Source of the DNA: Ravibacter arvi
Lineage (GTDB): Bacteria; Bacteroidota; Bacteroidia; Cytophagales; Spirosomataceae
Direction: 5' to 3'
Assembly: GCF_039540405.1 (NCBI RefSeq)
Contig: NZ_BAABEY010000031.1
Span: 1-64,000, forward strand
DNA length: 64,000 nucleotides
Positions 36,070 through 45,949 of this stretch are shown piece after piece. Under the pieces are notes generated by a model, which searched no databases, was not told the DNA's origin, and saw nothing but the letters and a program-made list of their open reading frames with translations. Position numbers and translations under genes: made by a program. Position 1 is the first letter of the stretch, and every line of letters starts with the position of its first letter.

Positions 36070-36370
36070 TCACTCGTGTCCAAAACGTTTTTGATAATCT
36101 AACAAATCGAAGATTTGAGGCTGCTGAGCCCCTTTTTAGCTGATTTTCCAAATTAAGCCTCCCCTTTATCCCTAGCGTCACTGCCGTCCAAAGCGTTTTT
36201 CAGGGTCGATAAAGTCACCCAACGAAGGTTTTGAGGGTAGTTTGGTGACGGTTTTGAAATTTTAGCCATATCTTATCACTGCCGTCCAAAACGTTTTTAG
36301 CAGTCAAGAAAATAGGTCCATGTAGCTGCCTAGGTCGATTTTTGCTCGATTTTAAAAAACTAGCCATACC
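36070..36370. repeat. Three ~100-bp imperfect direct repeats
   Basis: Core TCACTGCCGTCCAAAACG (then TTTTT) starts at 36178 and 36276, and in a diverged form (TCACTCGTGTCC...) at 36070; spacings are 108 and 98 bp. Units also share an end like GATTTT-AAAT-AGCC-TAT. The last unit runs into the IS4-type transposase fragment, so these may be copies of an IS end. No open frame. Confidence 0.6.
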
Positions 36371-36566
36371 CTATACGGAATTGTTCGTCTTGGAACACCC
36401 TTATCGGACTGTAAAACGGATTGTTCAACCAGTCCATAAGGCCGATCTTCACAAACAAGTTCAATCTTATAAAAGTCACCATATTGGAGAGGTGCCAACC
36501 GTATTCGGCTTTCTCTTTGAGGTATTTAAGTAGTAGTATCGCGGTCATGGCGGTCCATATCCTGTC
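36360..36566 (-). pseudogene. C-terminal fragment of an IS4-family transposase
   Basis: Minus strand reads DRIWTAMTAILLLKYLKEKA, EYGWHLSNMVTFIRLNLF, then MDWLNNPFYSPI and a stop at 36360. The KYLK...W.LSN...IRLNLF...WLNNPF pattern is the C-terminus of IS4-type DDE transposases. The rest of the gene is missing; the group II intron starts where the fragment breaks off. Confidence 0.65.
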
Positions 36567-36569
36567 ACC

Positions 36570-37779
36570 ATGGAAATGAGGTTAAAGGCGTTTAAAGCAG
36601 TCAAAACGAACAATGGAGCAGCGGGAATTGACGGTATGAGCATTGCCGACTATGAAGAAAAACTAACGGGAAATACCTACAAGCTATGGAACCGGATGAC
36701 TTTAGGATCTTACTGTCCAAAACCGGTAAGAGAGGTAGCGATATCTAAAAAGCCATGGGGACAGCGCGTACTAGGCACTCCGACCGTAGAAGATCGGGTA
36801 GCCCAGCAGGTGGTGAAGAACTACCTGGAACCCAAAGTGGATCCGTCATTCCACCAGGACAGCTACGGGTACCGTCCGGGCAAGAACGTCCATCAAGCCG
36901 TAACCCAATCCCTTAAAAGGAGATCGTTCATCGGCTGGGTGATCGATCTGGACATCAAATGTTTCTTCGACAATCTGGATCATGAACTGATGATGAAAGG
37001 GCTAAAGCGTTACACGACTGAAAAGTGGGTTCTGATGTATGTGGAAAGATGGTTGAAAGCGGGCATGCAAAAGCAGGACGGCCAAATTATAAGCCGTACC
37101 TCTGGTATGCCTCAGGGAGGCGTGGTCAGCGCCCTGCTGGCCAACATCTACCTTCACTTCGCGTTAAATAAATGGATGGAAATACACTTTCCTAAAGCCC
37201 GTTTTGAGCGCTATTGTGACGACATTGTGATTCACTGCAGAAGTCAAAAGCAAGCTCTTTACTTAAAAAGCAAAGTGATCGGCCGCATGGGGGAACGCAA
37301 ACTGGAAATCAACGAAGGCAAGACCCATGTCGTGTACTGCAAGAACGAACAAAACGCCGAGCGGGGTCATCAAAAGGTGAGCTACAATTTTCTGGGGTAT
37401 ACGCTCAGGCCGAAACTGAGTCCAACCAAACATGGACTCAAGCTATTAACGGCCGCGTGTATGAGTCATTCGTCCAAACTAGATGTGAGAGAAGATCCGC
37501 AAAATGTCAATCCGGAAATTCCAGGGTAATATCCTGCAACTGGCCGAGAAAATAAATGTACCAGTCAGGAGCTGGATCAATTACTATTGTAAATTCAACA
37601 AATGGACGACAGTTGGAATCTGGTGGTACTTACAGCGGAAAGTAGTGGAATGGGTGATGAAGACCAAGAAAATCGGCAAGTACAAAGCAATCGCCTGGCT
37701 GGTAACAGTCTACCAAAATAGACCGAACCTAATGGCGCATTGGCAATTGACACGGCCAACTTTAGTGAATAGGAGGTAG
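36570..37779 (+). pseudogene. Group II intron reverse transcriptase/maturase, frameshifted
   Basis: First part (to 37529): AVKTNNGAAGIDGMSI, RPLG-type start of RT, YGYRPGKNVHQAV, DLDIKCFFDNLDHELM, SGMPQGGVVSALLANIYLH, then the catalytic ERYCDDIVIHC (YCDD in place of YADD). Around 37484-37494, in GAGAGA, the frame shifts; the maturase X domain continues in another frame (IRKFQGNILQLAEKINVP, WINYYCKFNKWT). The N-terminus is shorter than in the family. No functional product is expected. Confidence 0.85.
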
Positions 37780-37788
37780 CTGATCCGA

Positions 37789-37878
37789 AAGCGCCGGATG
37801 ATGCGAGAGTATCACGACTGGGCGTCCCCGCCCGTTGCTGTGAGAGGTTTGGGGTGAAATTCCCCTTACCTACTCGAC
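37789..37878 (+). ncRNA. Group II intron domains V and VI
   Basis: Domain V: AAGCGCC lower strand, GATGC-GAGA-GTATC hairpin with a GNRA loop, AC bulge, then GGGCGT. Domain VI: GGTTT-GGGG-TGAAATT-CCCC-TTACC with an unpaired A on the 3' side as branch point. Extra GC bases (CCCCGCCCG) between them look like a later insertion. Confidence 0.75.
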
Positions 37879-37906
37879 TAGGTGCTAACTGGTAAAAAGT
37901 TTTCTC

Positions 37907-39679
37907 TCATAAATTTTTCGGTTGAGGCCCCGGCTTTGCCGGTATCTCCAGCCGGAGATCTTTCCAGGTGGCTTCCAACTGATCTCCCCGAAAGGACGAG
38001 ACAGGCTTTTCATGGCTGTGTTCGTCGCCTTCCGGGATGGAAAAGCTAAAGCCAAGTACTGCTCGCTGCATGCTGCTCAGGTCAAAAGCGCGGGGATCCC
38101 CTGAATAGATCACATAATCCAGCCAGGCGACCTGCCCGTCGGTTCCTTTTTCCCAATACCCCTTCAGATCGTCGAAATGGGATTCGAAAAGCTGTATCTG
38201 CAGGGGGAGTCCCTCCGTTTCGAAACGGAAAGGCGCATTGCTCTTTCGCGGCAAATGCAAATCCTGAAGCTGGCCGGCGTGTGCGAATTCGAAGCGCATC
38301 CGCAAATCTCCGGCACTGAACCGGCCATCTTGAAGACGATCAATGTTGATGTGTTTGTCACCGCCGTTGGTCAGAAAGCTGATTCCCCCTAAAAGCCGGT
38401 TTTCTTTCTGGCTGCTATAAAAAGAGGCGGAGCAAAAATCATATCCGTCGTGTAAAAACCGGAGCTGGATATAGTTCGGTCGGGAAGGCTTTCCCCAGTA
38501 AACCAGGAGCGGGCGGCGCTGATTCCATAAACTTGAGCGGTTGGCTGACGAAAAGGCATACCGGTCGGTCAGAAAGGTAGTGCCGGTAACTTTTGGCGGA
38601 TCAACCGCAAATTCATCCTGTTGTGTGCGCGGATAATCCGGAGCGAGAAAATAGCTCAGCAAATGGTCAGGAATTTTGTGCCTGATCTTGACGTCCGCCC
38701 GGGCGGTAGCGCCGGGGAAGTCAATTTTCCCGCCGGAAGCCTGTTTTAGTATTCCGTAGATCGATGACGAGGTAACCGTGCTGTAAGACCTGCTGTGCGG
38801 GCCTGCCCATTGCCCGCTCGGCATATGAAAATGTTGTGCAATAACCTCCCATGCCAGGCTGTAAAGCGAATCGATCATCGGCTTAGCCCCGGCGTCGGCT
38901 ATGTGCCGCTTCATCCGGTCCAGCTCGTCCAGCGAAACAATGGTATAGGTAGGGCTGTTGTATTCGGTAAAGCCTCTTTCAAGCGTATAGTCATAGAATT
39001 TTTTCAGCCGTTCCCGGGAGTATTGCTGCATTTCTTTTAGATCGAACAGGTGGGAAACCATAAAAGTTACATAGGTCCCCATAATCGCGATGTTGGTATA
39101 GCCGGGCTGGACATTCCGTTTTTGTACGGATTTCCCCGCCAAGACGAGTGCATTTATGATTTTTCTTTTCAATCCGTCAGGCAGTTTGCCATAATGTCCC
39201 ATGTAGACGTCGAGCAGGCTTACGGCATTGAAGTCGGCCCAGTTGAAATCTACCGGCGACTTTTTTGTCGACAACGGCTCTTCCGAGTAATAGGGCCAGA
39301 CACCGGCGTATCTTGATGTGCTGTTGGTATCCTGTAAGGCAATGGTGGCTTCAATTATGTCGAAAGCCCGCTGTCTCAACCGTTCGTCTCCCAGGTCCAG
39401 CAGGCGTACTGCGTAATTGAAGGAGGCCCTTACTTCATGGAAAACCCCGCTTTCCGCGTCAGTATGGTAGTTATAACCGTTCAATTTCCGGGTGAGCATT
39501 TTTGCTGCGGGATCGTAGCGGTCATTGAGTGCATCCAAGCCATCCAGGAGAACGTTTTTTTCGGCTTCGTTAAGCGCTACGGGTCCGAACCGGACCACCC
39601 CGTTGTCGAAAGTCGGGCTATGCTGCGCCCGCAAAACGAACGAAAGCGCGCATAAAAAAAGCAGGAATGTAGGTTTCAT
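37907..39679 (-). CDS. Secreted polysaccharide lyase-like protein, helical toroid type
   Basis: 590 residues from ATG 39679 with a signal peptide (about 1-19, ending FVLRAQ); the longer frame is translated repeat D. Helix-rich first half: NWADFNAVSLLDVYMGHYG, GYTNIAIMGTYVTFMVSHLF, EYNSPTYTIVSLDELDRMK, GQWAGPHSRSYST. The beta-rich second half resembles (alpha/alpha)-toroid lyases of the heparinase/alginate lyase kind, but I cannot name the CAZy family. Tyr and His in the NSPTY and GPHSRSY blocks are candidate catalytic residues. Last gene of the PUL. Confidence 0.6.
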   Translation of the reverse strand: MKPTFLLFLCALSFVLRAQHSPTFDNGVVRFGPVALNEAEKNVLLDGLDALNDRYDPAAKMLTRKLNGYNYHTDAESGVFHEVRASFNYAVRLLDLGDERLRQRAFDIIEATIALQDTNSTSRYAGVWPYYSEEPLSTKKSPVDFNWADFNAVSLLDVYMGHYGKLPDGLKRKIINALVLAGKSVQKRNVQPGYTNIAIMGTYVTFMVSHLFDLKEMQQYSRERLKKFYDYTLERGFTEYNSPTYTIVSLDELDRMKRHIADAGAKPMIDSLYSLAWEVIAQHFHMPSGQWAGPHSRSYSTVTSSSIYGILKQASGGKIDFPGATARADVKIRHKIPDHLLSYFLAPDYPRTQQDEFAVDPPKVTGTTFLTDRYAFSSANRSSLWNQRRPLLVYWGKPSRPNYIQLRFLHDGYDFCSASFYSSQKENRLLGGISFLTNGGDKHINIDRLQDGRFSAGDLRMRFEFAHAGQLQDLHLPRKSNAPFRFETEGLPLQIQLFESHFDDLKGYWEKGTDGQVAWLDYVIYSGDPRAFDLSSMQRAVLGFSFSIPEGDEHSHEKPVSSFRGDQLEATWKDLRLEIPAKPGPQPKNL

Positions 39680-39685
39680 GGGGGT

Positions 39686-39778
39686 TGAGGTTTGAGTCTT
39701 GAGGTGTGAGTCTTGAGGTGTGAGGTATGAGGGGTGGGGTATGAGGGTCTCACACCTCACACCTCATACCTCACACCT
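39686..39778. repeat. Heptad inverted-repeat element, locus D
   Basis: GAGGTTT, GAGTCTT, GAGGTGT, GAGTCTT, GAGGTGT, GAGGTAT, GAGGGGT, GGGGTAT, GAGGGTC, then TCACACC, TCACACC, TCATACC, TCACACC. All units keep a 7-bp register. It fills the gap between the lyase start and the BNR_4 gene stop; the CAT of the start codon is followed directly by GGGGG. Confidence 0.85.
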
Positions 39779-39780
39779 AT

Positions 39781-41112
39781 TCACGGTAAAACAACATACA
39801 ATGGTCTAACTACGGGTTCAGGCAGATCGCGGGGGCGGTCCCGGTTGGCGGGAAGGGTCTGCCATTGCAGGCGAAAACGGCCGGTGTTGTCGGCTGCGGT
39901 TCTGGGCTGTAGCTCCAGGCCGAATACCTTTTCAACGGTAGTGGTTTCGCCGGGGATTTTTTCTTCACTGGTAATCGTAAGGCGTTCCGGGTCCAGTGTC
40001 CAGCGGCCGCTGCCGTATACTTCATGGAAGTAGTCCATTTGCAGGCGGCCCCGTCTGTCGGTAGTCAGGGCCGAAGGCCGTACACCGGTGGTTAGCGACC
40101 CGCCCAGGTCCAGGTTCCAGGTATACCCCGGCCAGCGGCTTACCTGGTAGTTTTTCCACCGGTCCTTTTCCCACCGCGCTATAAAGACCTGGCTATGACC
40201 GGATTCATCGTACTTGTGATAGCTGACGCAAGCCCTTTGCCGGGTATCCCATGAAATAGAAAAATGCATGTTGATCAGCCCGTTCCAGGGACCTACAGGG
40301 TCTACCGTAGTACGGTTGGAACTCCACTTCAAGGGAAGTTCGACAGGCTGGCCCCTGATATTTTCCCAGGTTTTGAAATCTTTGGTGCGGACACATGAGA
40401 GGTTATGATTGGTATTGGCAATATAAGTGAGCCGCCACATCCAGATCATATAGAAGTATCCGTCGGGGCCCTGTACAAGGCGTGACATGTAGGAGTTTGC
40501 CTCGTTTTCCCCGTCAAACAGCGGCTTGTCGAATACGTCGGTCCACTTTTTCTGGTCTGCCAGGTATTTCTTCCAATAGGTGCTGCCTTCGCCGCTTTTC
40601 CCGTTCCGGTACTGGAAATACAGGTCACCTTGCGGGTCTTTGAAGAAAACCGGATAAGTCACCCGGTCTTCTCGGGCGCCGGTCATAGTGCCGGCAGTAA
40701 ATGCAGAAATGTCGTGCGGTTTTTCACTTTTGAAGTAAATAAGGGGCACATTATGCATATTGCCCGACAGGTGGATATAACCTTGCTTGTCCAGGATAAC
40801 CCTGACATAATTGTGGCTGTCCCATTGCGTTTTTGAAGGGAGTACCTTTTTTTTCCAGGTGCGCGAGTTGAGTTCACGCTGCGCAATGACCATGTTCCGT
40901 TCCTTGTCGTAATAGCAGACATACTGGTAAGGCCCTTCCGTATAGATATCAAATCCGAGGGGATGGCCGGCCCATACCTGGTCAACCAGGAGCGAGTCAG
41001 GAGCGGCTGAGAGCGTTTGAAAAAGCAGTAACAAAGAGACCGTGAGCCTCGGGCGCTTTGCGCACAAGCGGGCAATCGTCAATTGCGGAATGATAAAAAA
41101 GGATTTTCCCAT
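39781..41112 (-). CDS. BNR_4 family beta-propeller carbohydrate-active protein
   Basis: 443 residues from ATG 41112, 12 bp after susD; N-terminal hydrophobic signal (LTVSLLLLFQTLSA). Propeller motifs: DSHNYVRVILDKQGYIHLSG, NMHNVPLIYF, TYPVFFKDPQGDLYFQYRNG, SYMSRLVQGPDGYFYMIWMW. This fits the BNR_4 family (PF15892), which includes ulvan lyases and gum-arabic rhamnosidase/rhamnose-glucuronate lyases (PL24, PL25, PL42, GH145). A rhamnose-glucuronate linkage is a reasonable guess for its substrate. Confidence 0.75.
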   Translation of the reverse strand: MGKSFFIIPQLTIARLCAKRPRLTVSLLLLFQTLSAAPDSLLVDQVWAGHPLGFDIYTEGPYQYVCYYDKERNMVIAQRELNSRTWKKKVLPSKTQWDSHNYVRVILDKQGYIHLSGNMHNVPLIYFKSEKPHDISAFTAGTMTGAREDRVTYPVFFKDPQGDLYFQYRNGKSGEGSTYWKKYLADQKKWTDVFDKPLFDGENEANSYMSRLVQGPDGYFYMIWMWRLTYIANTNHNLSCVRTKDFKTWENIRGQPVELPLKWSSNRTTVDPVGPWNGLINMHFSISWDTRQRACVSYHKYDESGHSQVFIARWEKDRWKNYQVSRWPGYTWNLDLGGSLTTGVRPSALTTDRRGRLQMDYFHEVYGSGRWTLDPERLTITSEEKIPGETTTVEKVFGLELQPRTAADNTGRFRLQWQTLPANRDRPRDLPEPVVRPLYVVLP

Positions 41113-41123
41113 CAGATATAGAT

Positions 41124-42605
41124 TTAGTAGCCTTCGTTCTGCCAAAGTACCGAAAGATCGTTGTACCGGCTCAGTTCTTCAAACGGGATCGGAAACAGTA
41201 CCTGATGGTCACGCATGGCATATAGCCCGTTTCCTTCCTCCGGTCTCATGAAGAACGCGTTCATGGTTTCCTTGGCCAGGCCCCATCGGATGAGATCCGT
41301 CCAACGCAGCCCCTCAAAAGCAAATTCAACCCGGCGTTCTTTCATAAGTGCCTTTCTGAATGCGTCCTGGTCGGGCACATCAGCTACCTTCAGGGCTGTC
41401 AGGCCGGCCCGCGCCCTCACCTGGTTTAGAATTTTCAAGGCCTCGCCATTGGCTTCATAGCCGGTTTCATTAAGCGCTTCCGCATACATCATCACCACGT
41501 CCGTGTAGCGTACCACGGGCAGGTTAATCGCCCAGTCATTTTGCGTCTGCGGGGTGTAGGCATCGTAATGAAGGTATTTGACAATGAATTTAGACACCGT
41601 ATCAGATTGGCCCTGTGCGTTTTTCCATCCCTTCAGAATTGAAAGGTCTCTCCGCTTGTCGCCTGGTTCGTAGGCGTCATACATGGGCTGTGATACTTCC
41701 ATCGCTGTCGAATACCCCGAAAACGGCATAATCGACTTGTCGTTGAACCCTTCCGGAAGCAGCCCGGTCGAGAATGCCTGCCCTTCTCCCATTTGCCCGC
41801 CGGTGAACTGGATTTCCCATACCCGTTCAGGGCCGTTGTCTTTCGAATCGGCAAAGCAACCGCGGTAGTCTGCTTCCATTGCATAAAAACCCGACTGCAT
41901 AACGCTTTCCAGTTCCGGTTTTGCAGCTGAGAAGTTCTTACGGAACATATACAGCCTTGCGAGGAGGCTTTTCGCGGCGTAGCGGGTTATCCGGCCCGAA
42001 TTGGCTCCGGTCCATTTTTCCGGAAGAAGGCTGATTGCCTCTTTCAGGTCGCGTTCGGCGAAAGTAAACGTTTCTTCCTGGGAGGAGCGTTTTACCTGCT
42101 TGGTTTCCTCTACAGTCAGCACCCGGTCGATCAGTGGAACGCCCCCGAATTGCCAGCCCAGGTTCCAGTAAGCCCATGCGCGCAAGGCGAAGGCTTCTCC
42201 CTTGATGTTGGAGCGGCTTGTTTCGTTGGTAAAAGATCCGTTGTCAATGCGGCCGATAACTTCGTTGCTCAGCGCGATAACCCGGTAGAAATTATTCCAG
42301 GCGCCCAGTAAAAGCGGGTTGGTGGCATCGTCAATGAAACGGGACATCCCTTCCGAATAGGGAGCATTGTTCCTCGTCTCGTCGCTTCTGACGGACAGTG
42401 CCCTGAACCAGGTGCTGTTGGAGGCATAAAGGTTCTGTTGCTGCGCATAGACGCCCACAATGGCCTGGATAAAATCATTTTCTGTCTTATAGGCCCCCGC
42501 GACGCTATATTCAGAATCGGGGGTGAGTTTTAGAAAGTCGTTGCAACCCGGCAGCAGGGTAATTGCGGCGAGGAGGCTGAATGGGATGATGCATCTCAAT
42601 TTCAT
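41124..42605 (-). CDS. SusD/RagB-family nutrient-binding lipoprotein
   Basis: 493 residues from ATG 42605; lipoprotein signal MKLRCIIPFSLLAAITLLPGC with lipid Cys at 21. SusD-type helices and C-terminal blocks: ALRAWAYWNLGWQFGGVPLI, VVRYTDVVMMYAEALNE, RRVEFAFEGLRWTDLIRWG. It forms the surface lid of the SusC transporter and binds the glycan. The start lies 12 bp after the susC stop. Confidence 0.95.
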   Translation of the reverse strand: MKLRCIIPFSLLAAITLLPGCNDFLKLTPDSEYSVAGAYKTENDFIQAIVGVYAQQQNLYASNSTWFRALSVRSDETRNNAPYSEGMSRFIDDATNPLLLGAWNNFYRVIALSNEVIGRIDNGSFTNETSRSNIKGEAFALRAWAYWNLGWQFGGVPLIDRVLTVEETKQVKRSSQEETFTFAERDLKEAISLLPEKWTGANSGRITRYAAKSLLARLYMFRKNFSAAKPELESVMQSGFYAMEADYRGCFADSKDNGPERVWEIQFTGGQMGEGQAFSTGLLPEGFNDKSIMPFSGYSTAMEVSQPMYDAYEPGDKRRDLSILKGWKNAQGQSDTVSKFIVKYLHYDAYTPQTQNDWAINLPVVRYTDVVMMYAEALNETGYEANGEALKILNQVRARAGLTALKVADVPDQDAFRKALMKERRVEFAFEGLRWTDLIRWGLAKETMNAFFMRPEEGNGLYAMRDHQVLFPIPFEELSRYNDLSVLWQNEGY

Positions 42606-42616
42606 AAGGCGTCCGA

Positions 42617-45600
42617 TCAAAAGTTAAGGTTGATTCCAAACGTATATTTCTTCGAAAGGGGGTAAGTGCTGTAATCGACTCCCGCCTGTGTCGTGGCATT
42701 GCCAAAACTATTGGTTTCGGGTGTAACGCCGGGGTATCGGTCAAAGGTTTTAAGATTGTCGACCGTGATATACACCCGGGCCGATCTGAACATTTTCAAG
42801 CCCAGGTTGTTGGCAGGAATCCGGTAGGCAAGGGTAATGTTCCGTATCCGTAGAAAGGTGGCGTCGTAAATTCTGAAGTCGCTGTTATTGTCAGATTTAT
42901 TGCCTTTGGTATAGGGGGTATAGCCGTCCCACGACATGTCCACGCCGAGGTTTTCGGGAATGGGGTTCTCTCCGGGGCCGTACAGCGCGTCGTAGTCGGG
43001 TTTCCAGGCGCGCACCCAACGCTTGAATGAATTGATGTTTTGTCCGCCATTGTCCATTTGCCGCTGACCGAGGAACAGGACATCGCCTCCCAGTTGTCCC
43101 TGTAAAAGGAAGCTGAATTCCAGGTTTTTCCAGCCAATTCTGTTAGTAAAGCCATAGATGAGGTCGGGCAGGTTATTTCCGTACGGCACCTGGTCGTTCG
43201 CGTTGATTGCGCCATCGCCGTTCTGATCGAGATAGCGCACATTACCGGGCTCTTGTCCGGGAAGGATCGGTACGAGGGCTTTTCGTTCGGAGTCAAAGTC
43301 GGAAGGCATCAGGAGCCCATCGGTACGGTAGACCAGGAATTGCGAAATCGGCCCGCCCACCCGGGTAGTGAACCTCGCGTCCCAGCTGGTGCTGGTAAAC
43401 TCTTTGATCCCGCCCATGTCCAGCACTTTGTTGCGGTTGGCAGAAAGATTCAGAGAGGTGGTCCATCGTACAATACCTACGGAATTTTGTGTGGTCAGGT
43501 CTATTTCCCAACCTTTGTTTTGAACTGATCCTATGTTGGTCCTGTAAGTTCCGAAGCCCGTGGTATTGGGGATCGGCAGGTTAAATAACAGGTTGTCCGT
43601 TCGGTTGACATAGTAGTCGAAATTCAATTGCAGCCGGTTGGAGAAAGTAGAAATATCCAACCCGAAATTGGTGGTAGAGGTAGCCTCCCATTTCAGGTTC
43701 GGGTTCTCGATGTTCGCGGGCGCAAGGCCGCCTATAACGGCATCTCCCCATGAGGCGCGTGCAATCGACAGCCGTGACATATAGTCGTAATTACCGATGC
43801 GGTCATTGCCGCTGGTACCCCAGGCTGCCCGCACTTTCAGCAGGCTCAACCAATTGACGTGGCCGAGAAAAGGCTCGGCATTGAGTTTCCAGCCGGCCGA
43901 TACGGCCGGGAAAATCCCCCATTTGTGATTGTCCCCGAACCGCGACGACCCGTCTCTCCGGATGGACATATTCAGCAGGTATTTGTCCCGGAAAGCGTAC
44001 CCGGCTCTTCCAAAAAACGATGCAATCCGGGATTGGTTACGGGTAGTAGACGCGGTCGTAGGCGTGGTGGCGACATTGAGTGTTTCAATCAGGTCATTCG
44101 GGAACCCGTTGGCCGTCGCATTGATCTGGTAATATTTCCTTCCTTCTGCGCTTTGACCGAGTAAAATGTTAAACGCATGTCCGCCCAGCTCTTTGTCGTA
44201 AGACAAGGTATTTTGAAGGGACCAGTTGTTGGCCGTGCGGGAATTGCTGTTCCCCTGTGTCAGAAAGCCGTTGTTATAGCCGACGTTGCCGGATTGAAAA
44301 AACTCGGCGACAATGCCTTCATAATCATATCCCAGCTGACTTTTGAACTTCAGCCGGGGCAGAATTTCATGTTCTGCCCATATTACTGTGCTAAGGCGGC
44401 TCCTTTGGGTCCGATCCGTAGTTTCGCGGATCCGTTCGAGCGGATTTGGGTACACTTGGCCGATGCCGGCCGGAAAACCCCAGTCGCGCGTAGCTTCGTT
44501 GAGCTGTACCAGGGGAGAGATGCCAAGCGCATGGTGTATGGGCGTCTCTTTTCCCTGGGTATCCCGGTCGTCCTGGGCAGAGAAAGAGGGAGACAGGTTC
44601 AGTCCCACCTGTGTTTTCTTCCCTACATTGAGTGTGCCGTTTGCCCTGAAATTGAAGCGATTGTAATAGGTTTCCCGGATAATGCCCTCCTGTCCCATAT
44701 AACCGCCGGAAATAAAGATGCTCCCGAGGTCGCTTTTTCCTGATACGGAAACCTGGTAGCTCTGAAAGGGAGCAACGCGCGTGATCGCTTTTTGCCAGTC
44801 GGTACCGGACCGGTTCGGGTCCAGCCACAGGTCGGGAATCTGCAGGCCAACCGGCCGGTTTTCCATAGGATCTTTCATAGAGCCGCCCTGCCTCAGCCAC
44901 TGGTCGTTGCGATGCCAGATGTGGAAGGCTACCCACTCGTCTTTGTTCATCATGCCGACAAACTTTTCGGGGTCTTGAAAGCCGTACATCGCGTCGACGT
45001 TTACAGCTGTTTTCCCGGACCCTTTTTTGGTTTCGATAAGTACCACGCCATTCCCGCCCCTGGCACCATAGATCGCCGTGGCGGAGGCATCTTTCAGGAT
45101 CTGGATGGATTCCACATCCGAAGGGTTGATGTCGTTCATGTTGTCTTTCGGCACCCCGTCGATCACATATAGCGGGCTGCTGTTGCCGTTGATTGTATTG
45201 ACCCCCCGGATCTGGATTTGCAGTTCCTGGCCCGGAATACCGGAAGCACTTTGGGCCCTGACGCCTGCAAGCTGCCCGGCAAAGGCCTCACTCAGGGTAG
45301 GGATGGGGCGCTCTGCGATGGCCTCACTTCCGATTTTCGAGATCGAACTGGTCAGGTTTTCTTTTTTGACAGATCCGTAACCCACGACAATAAGCTCGCT
45401 GAGCGATTTTTGGTCAACTACAAGGCCCAGGTTAATAGTGGTCCGGTTGCCTACCTGTACCTCCTGCGTCACGTACCCGACAAAGGAGAAGACGAGCGTT
45501 GCTTCATCGTTGGGCACTATCATGTTGAACCGGCCTTCCGCATCGGTTGCCGTTCCCTGCTGCGTACCTTTTAAAAGGATATTTACACCGGGCAGGCCTG

Positions 45601-45937
45601 CACCGCTTTCGTCGGTAATTTTTCCCGAAACCTGTCTTTCGGGCGCAATATCGCCTTCGGAGGACTGAGTGGGTACGGGAAGCCGGCTGAGTCCGGGTGC
45701 CGGTAACCGGGCCGGGTAGAGGGGAGTATACAGGGTCGCGTCAGGGCCACGACGGGAGCGGGAAGCCGGTTTGATCCGCTTTTTTTCGTCCAGCACCAGG
45801 TACGACTGCCTGTTTACCTTTTTGAAAGTGAGACCAAGCGGCTTCAGGATCTTGTCCAGGTTCCGTTCGAGGCTTTGCTCCATGTTGATAACATCGGCCG
45901 GTACGGTAAGCCCCTCGACCGATTTGAGCTCAAACAT
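42617..45937 (-). CDS. SusC/RagA-family TonB-dependent receptor, part downstream of an in-frame stop
   Basis: 1106 codons open from the ATG at 45937: rest of the STN secretin-like domain (FELKSVEGLTVPADVINMEQ), carboxypeptidase-like domain (VSGKITDESGAGLPGVNILL), plug with LSELIVVGYGSVKKENLTSS and SDVESIQILKDASATAIYGA, then the 22-strand barrel ending YTFGINLNF. Upstream, the same frame continues through a TAA (45950-45952) into the signal peptide (45953-46132). As written, the receptor would be made without export signal. Sequencing error or true null allele cannot be told apart here. Confidence 0.9.
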   Translation of the reverse strand: MFELKSVEGLTVPADVINMEQSLERNLDKILKPLGLTFKKVNRQSYLVLDEKKRIKPASRSRRGPDATLYTPLYPARLPAPGLSRLPVPTQSSEGDIAPERQVSGKITDESGAGLPGVNILLKGTQQGTATDAEGRFNMIVPNDEATLVFSFVGYVTQEVQVGNRTTINLGLVVDQKSLSELIVVGYGSVKKENLTSSISKIGSEAIAERPIPTLSEAFAGQLAGVRAQSASGIPGQELQIQIRGVNTINGNSSPLYVIDGVPKDNMNDINPSDVESIQILKDASATAIYGARGGNGVVLIETKKGSGKTAVNVDAMYGFQDPEKFVGMMNKDEWVAFHIWHRNDQWLRQGGSMKDPMENRPVGLQIPDLWLDPNRSGTDWQKAITRVAPFQSYQVSVSGKSDLGSIFISGGYMGQEGIIRETYYNRFNFRANGTLNVGKKTQVGLNLSPSFSAQDDRDTQGKETPIHHALGISPLVQLNEATRDWGFPAGIGQVYPNPLERIRETTDRTQRSRLSTVIWAEHEILPRLKFKSQLGYDYEGIVAEFFQSGNVGYNNGFLTQGNSNSRTANNWSLQNTLSYDKELGGHAFNILLGQSAEGRKYYQINATANGFPNDLIETLNVATTPTTASTTRNQSRIASFFGRAGYAFRDKYLLNMSIRRDGSSRFGDNHKWGIFPAVSAGWKLNAEPFLGHVNWLSLLKVRAAWGTSGNDRIGNYDYMSRLSIARASWGDAVIGGLAPANIENPNLKWEATSTTNFGLDISTFSNRLQLNFDYYVNRTDNLLFNLPIPNTTGFGTYRTNIGSVQNKGWEIDLTTQNSVGIVRWTTSLNLSANRNKVLDMGGIKEFTSTSWDARFTTRVGGPISQFLVYRTDGLLMPSDFDSERKALVPILPGQEPGNVRYLDQNGDGAINANDQVPYGNNLPDLIYGFTNRIGWKNLEFSFLLQGQLGGDVLFLGQRQMDNGGQNINSFKRWVRAWKPDYDALYGPGENPIPENLGVDMSWDGYTPYTKGNKSDNNSDFRIYDATFLRIRNITLAYRIPANNLGLKMFRSARVYITVDNLKTFDRYPGVTPETNSFGNATTQAGVDYSTYPLSKKYTFGINLNF

Positions 45938-45949
45938 AATATCAACCCG

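Larger units (their letters stand above)
36560..37878 (+). mobile_element. Decayed, 5'-truncated group II intron
   Basis: Contains a reverse transcriptase/maturase frame (36570-37779, frameshifted) and, right after it, domains V and VI of a group II intron ending in CTACTCGAC at 37878. No 5' GUGCG start or domain I was found, and the 5' side is IS4-type sequence. It lies 29 bp from the 3' end of the lyase gene of the PUL. Confidence 0.8.

Noticed and set aside
43253..44743. Several plus-strand frames over 60 aa inside susC
   Set aside because: All are antisense to a well-matched TonB-dependent receptor.
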